From NCBI GenBank assembly GCA_964547295.1, contig CAZJMH010000018.1, forward strand, positions 1 through 14,593: DNA of 14,593 bases, in the 5' to 3' direction. The position numbers and the translations under genes were made by a program. Below are positions 13,180 to 14,593 of this stretch, one piece after another. The DNA is from CAYSLZ01 sp964547295. GTDB lineage: Bacteria > Patescibacteriota > Microgenomatia > UBA12405 > JAHJSD01. How positions within the stretch are numbered: position 1 is the first letter of the stretch; the number at the start of each line of letters is the position of its first letter. The notes under the pieces were generated by a model, which was given only the letters and a program-made list of their open reading frames with translations, did not search any database and was not told where the DNA came from.

Positions 13180-13536
13180 TTATTTTACAACAAGTTTGTT
13201 ATCAGGAACACTCGGAGTTCGAACAGCAATAAAAATAGTTGGTTCGATTACTTCAACAACCTCTTCGTGAGTTCCAGCTTTTTCAAAAACAAAATCGCCT
13301 TTCTCAAGAATATATTCTTCGCCATCAATAACGACTTTTAATTTTCCTTCAATTATTATAAACAACTCTTCTCCCTTTGGATGATAATGTTTTGGTTCAA
13401 CATCACCGGGGTTTAATTGGCCATACTTAACTTCCAACTCATTTGTTTTCAAAATACTTCCTTCAGACATAAAATGACCACACAGCCACCCACGAGTTTT
13501 CTGATATTTTTTGACATTGCTGATTATATAATTCAT
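13180..13536 (-). CDS. small single-domain cupin protein
   Basis: A 118-residue beta-barrel protein. Cupin motif 1 is visible as GDVEPKHYHPKGEELFIIIEG (split across residues 44-64), with metal ligands likely His50, His52 and Glu56 or Glu57. Motif 2 is GDFVFEKAGTHEE near 80-92 with His90. Such single cupins bind a divalent metal and can be isomerases, dioxygenases or sugar-binding proteins; the specific reaction cannot be told. TATAATG overlaps the ATG. The preceding gene is the frameshifted GNAT, whose out-of-frame remainder ends at 13601. Confidence 0.85.
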   Translation of the reverse strand: MNYIISNVKKYQKTRGWLCGHFMSEGSILKTNELEVKYGQLNPGDVEPKHYHPKGEELFIIIEGKLKVVIDGEEYILEKGDFVFEKAGTHEEVVEVIEPTIFIAVRTPSVPDNKLVVK

Positions 13537-13600
13537 TATATTTAAGACCTGTAAAAATCTTTGGTTTTATTATTCTAATCGCTTAAAAATTATATTTGGG

Positions 13601-13720
13601 TTAACAAATACTTTTTAGTTCTTTAATGAAATGCATATTTAAACTATGGTCAACTATAATTTTCTGGCCAAACTCTACATATTTTTCTTGATAAGTAATT
13701 CCTTGTCCATCCGGGATATA
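13601..13720 (-). pseudogene. out-of-frame C-terminal remainder of the GNAT gene
   Basis: Reading the minus strand one frame over from 13720 gives 39 residues, YIPDGQGITYQEKYVEFGQK then IIVDHSLNMHFIKELKSIC and a TAA stop. This is the usual C-terminal strand-and-tail of the GNAT subfamily, continuing directly from YVLKG in the upstream frame. A single missing base at about 13719-13722 (GGTAT where GGTTAT is expected) explains the break. Confidence 0.8.
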
Positions 13721-14115
13721 CCTTTTAAAACGTACATTCTTTGTGCTGCGTTATAACCTGGGGCCAGACCGACTCCAATACCTACTTGCTTAGATTTTTG
13801 TGAAACTATTTTTTCAGCTTCGTCCATTAACTTACTTCCAATTCCTAGTCGTTGATATTTGAGAAGCACATTGAGATCAACTATTTCTGGAATATTATTC
13901 TCTTTAAATAACGGATAATCTGATTCCCAAACAATAGTTACATAACCAACAAACTTTTTGTTTTTGAAAGCAACTAAAACAAATCTTTTATTCTGTTCCT
14001 GTTCAGCTAAATATTTTTCATATTGTTCTTTTGATTTGTTCCAACCAATCTTTTGAAAGGCCAACGAGATTTTTTTAATATCCTTTTCCGCAAGTTTTTT
14101 TATTGTGATTATCAT
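13675..14115 (-). CDS. GNAT-family N-acetyltransferase, frameshifted near the C-terminus
   Basis: The protein has the GNAT fold. After an N-terminal helix pair, VLVAFKNKKFVGYVTI and EIVDLNVLLKYQRLGIGSKL lead through the acetyl-CoA pyrophosphate loop (QRLGIG) into the helix MDEAEKIV. Conserved VGLAPGYNAAQRMYVLKG then leads into an abnormal tail ISRMDKELLIKKNM. The correct tail is present in another frame (13601-13720), so the 146-residue product has lost its last strands; the intact gene would encode about 171 residues. TATAAT at 14129-14124 is 8 nt before the ATG, implying a near-leaderless mRNA. The acceptor substrate is unknown. The defect may be genuine or a sequencing or assembly error. 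Confidence 0.82.
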   Translation of the reverse strand: MIITIKKLAEKDIKKISLAFQKIGWNKSKEQYEKYLAEQEQNKRFVLVAFKNKKFVGYVTIVWESDYPLFKENNIPEIVDLNVLLKYQRLGIGSKLMDEAEKIVSQKSKQVGIGVGLAPGYNAAQRMYVLKGISRMDKELLIKKNM

Positions 14116-14123
14116 TGAATTGT

Positions 14124-14129
14124 ATTATA
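14124..14129 (-). promoter_or_regulatory. -10 box of the GNAT gene
   Basis: Minus-strand TATAAT ends 8 nt before ATG 14115, giving a predicted leader of 1-2 nt. No clear -35 was seen. Confidence 0.45.
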
Positions 14130-14226
14130 GCAATTTTCAATCTTTGGTAATTAAAAAATGTCTAAATTTTGGGGCTTACTATTTGAAATTCCGTGAAAGT
14201 TTTGTTTAATTTTCTCTTCTAGTGTA

Positions 14227-14505
14227 TCACTCGCTATTTCGAATATAAACAAATTTATTTAAATAATTTTTTAGCATTTTGTTAATGCTTCTTCTACCCC
14301 AACCTGATTTCAAATATTTCTCTCTGGCCTTAGCGTCTTTTTTATTTAAAAAGGCTTCATAATAAATTAATTTCCAAGGACGAAATGGCCTTGTAGCTTT
14401 ACTTTTACCACTATTATGTTCTTTTAACCTTCTCCTGTAATCTGTTGTATAACCAATATACAAAGAGCCATCCACAGTTGATTGAAGAATATATACATAA
14501 AACAT
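14227..14505 (-). CDS. GIY-YIG single-domain endonuclease-like protein
   Basis: A 92-residue protein consisting only of the GIY-YIG nuclease fold (YhbQ/UPF0213 type). YVYIL (3-7) and LYIGYT (15-20) form the signature strands. The catalytic arginine region is YRRRLKEHNSG, then KLIYYEAF with a conserved glutamate, and KKDAKAREKYLKSGWGR. Such small proteins are frequent and often multicopy in Candidate Phyla Radiation genomes; a role in DNA repair or mobility is suspected but unproven. The start lies 14 nt from copy 2 of the double-hairpin repeat, which occupies its promoter region. Confidence 0.9.
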   Translation of the reverse strand: MFYVYILQSTVDGSLYIGYTTDYRRRLKEHNSGKSKATRPFRPWKLIYYEAFLNKKDAKAREKYLKSGWGRRSINKMLKNYLNKFVYIRNSE

Positions 14506-14519
14506 AATTTATTTGTATT

Positions 14520-14593
14520 GGCGAAACGTAATAAATCGAAGATTTACACGTCCCAGCCACGTTTAATTCTGCAAAGCAGAATTATTACGTGGC
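14520..14593 (-). repeat. double-hairpin interspersed repeat, copy 2 (inverted)
   Basis: In plus-strand order, ACGT pairs with ACGT and TAAATC with GATTTA (14526-14551, loop GAA). Then GCCACGT pairs with ACGTGGC and TAATTCTGC with GCAGAATTA (14556-14593, loop AAA). Read on the minus strand this is the arrangement of copy 1: first the TAATT hairpin, then the TAAATC hairpin, with the same internal-loop positions. It reaches the window edge and may extend further. Confidence 0.85.

Overview
The window looks like a chromosome segment from a Candidate Phyla Radiation (Patescibacteria, Parcubacteria-like) bacterium. The evidence is AT-rich DNA, compact gene spacing, a 23S-intervening-sequence-type four-helix protein beside dprA/topA, an L28 with two CxxC pairs, and promoters whose -10 box lies 5-12 nt from the start codon, implying leaderless mRNAs. 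TGA is used as a stop (dprA, proS, mreB), so the code is not the Gracilibacteria/Absconditabacteria one. The lineage is inferred from gene content; no 16S is present.

Layout: 1-2546 holds the dprA 3' end, a four-helix-bundle gene between heptamer arrays, and topA (all +). 2562-3061 is a tandem pair of paralogous unknown ~80-aa genes (-), and 3096-4790 is proS (-). 4837-8271 is the cell-shape operon mreB-mreC-PBP2 (-), without mreD or rodA between its genes. 8305-10275 is a divergent O-antigen-ligase-like membrane protein with a TPR tail. 10277-11054 is rpmB-def (-), divergent from an M50 metalloprotease (11079-11672). 11673-12436 is an RNA-rich stretch: a promoter-driven structured RNA candidate, two tRNA-Thr(TGT) genes one inside the other, rpmG (L33) and tRNA-Ala(GGC). 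12511-14505 is a block of four minus-strand genes (metallophosphoesterase, cupin, frameshifted GNAT, GIY-YIG) bracketed by two inverted copies of a double-hairpin repeat.

Most genes are housekeeping: DNA topology, tRNA charging, ribosomal proteins, N-terminal deformylation, envelope elongation. The unusual content is in what has been inserted among and inside them. A complete tRNA-Thr sits in the D-arm of another tRNA-Thr. A ~70-bp double hairpin abuts a tRNA 3' end and recurs inverted 2 kb away. Seven-bp tandem arrays of several sequences occur between and inside genes. At least three palindromic repeats sit in frame inside coding sequences. Together they suggest a genome colonised by short palindromic and tandem elements with a preference for tRNA loci and tolerant protein loops. 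Every comparative statement here is from memory and the sequence alone; no searches were run.
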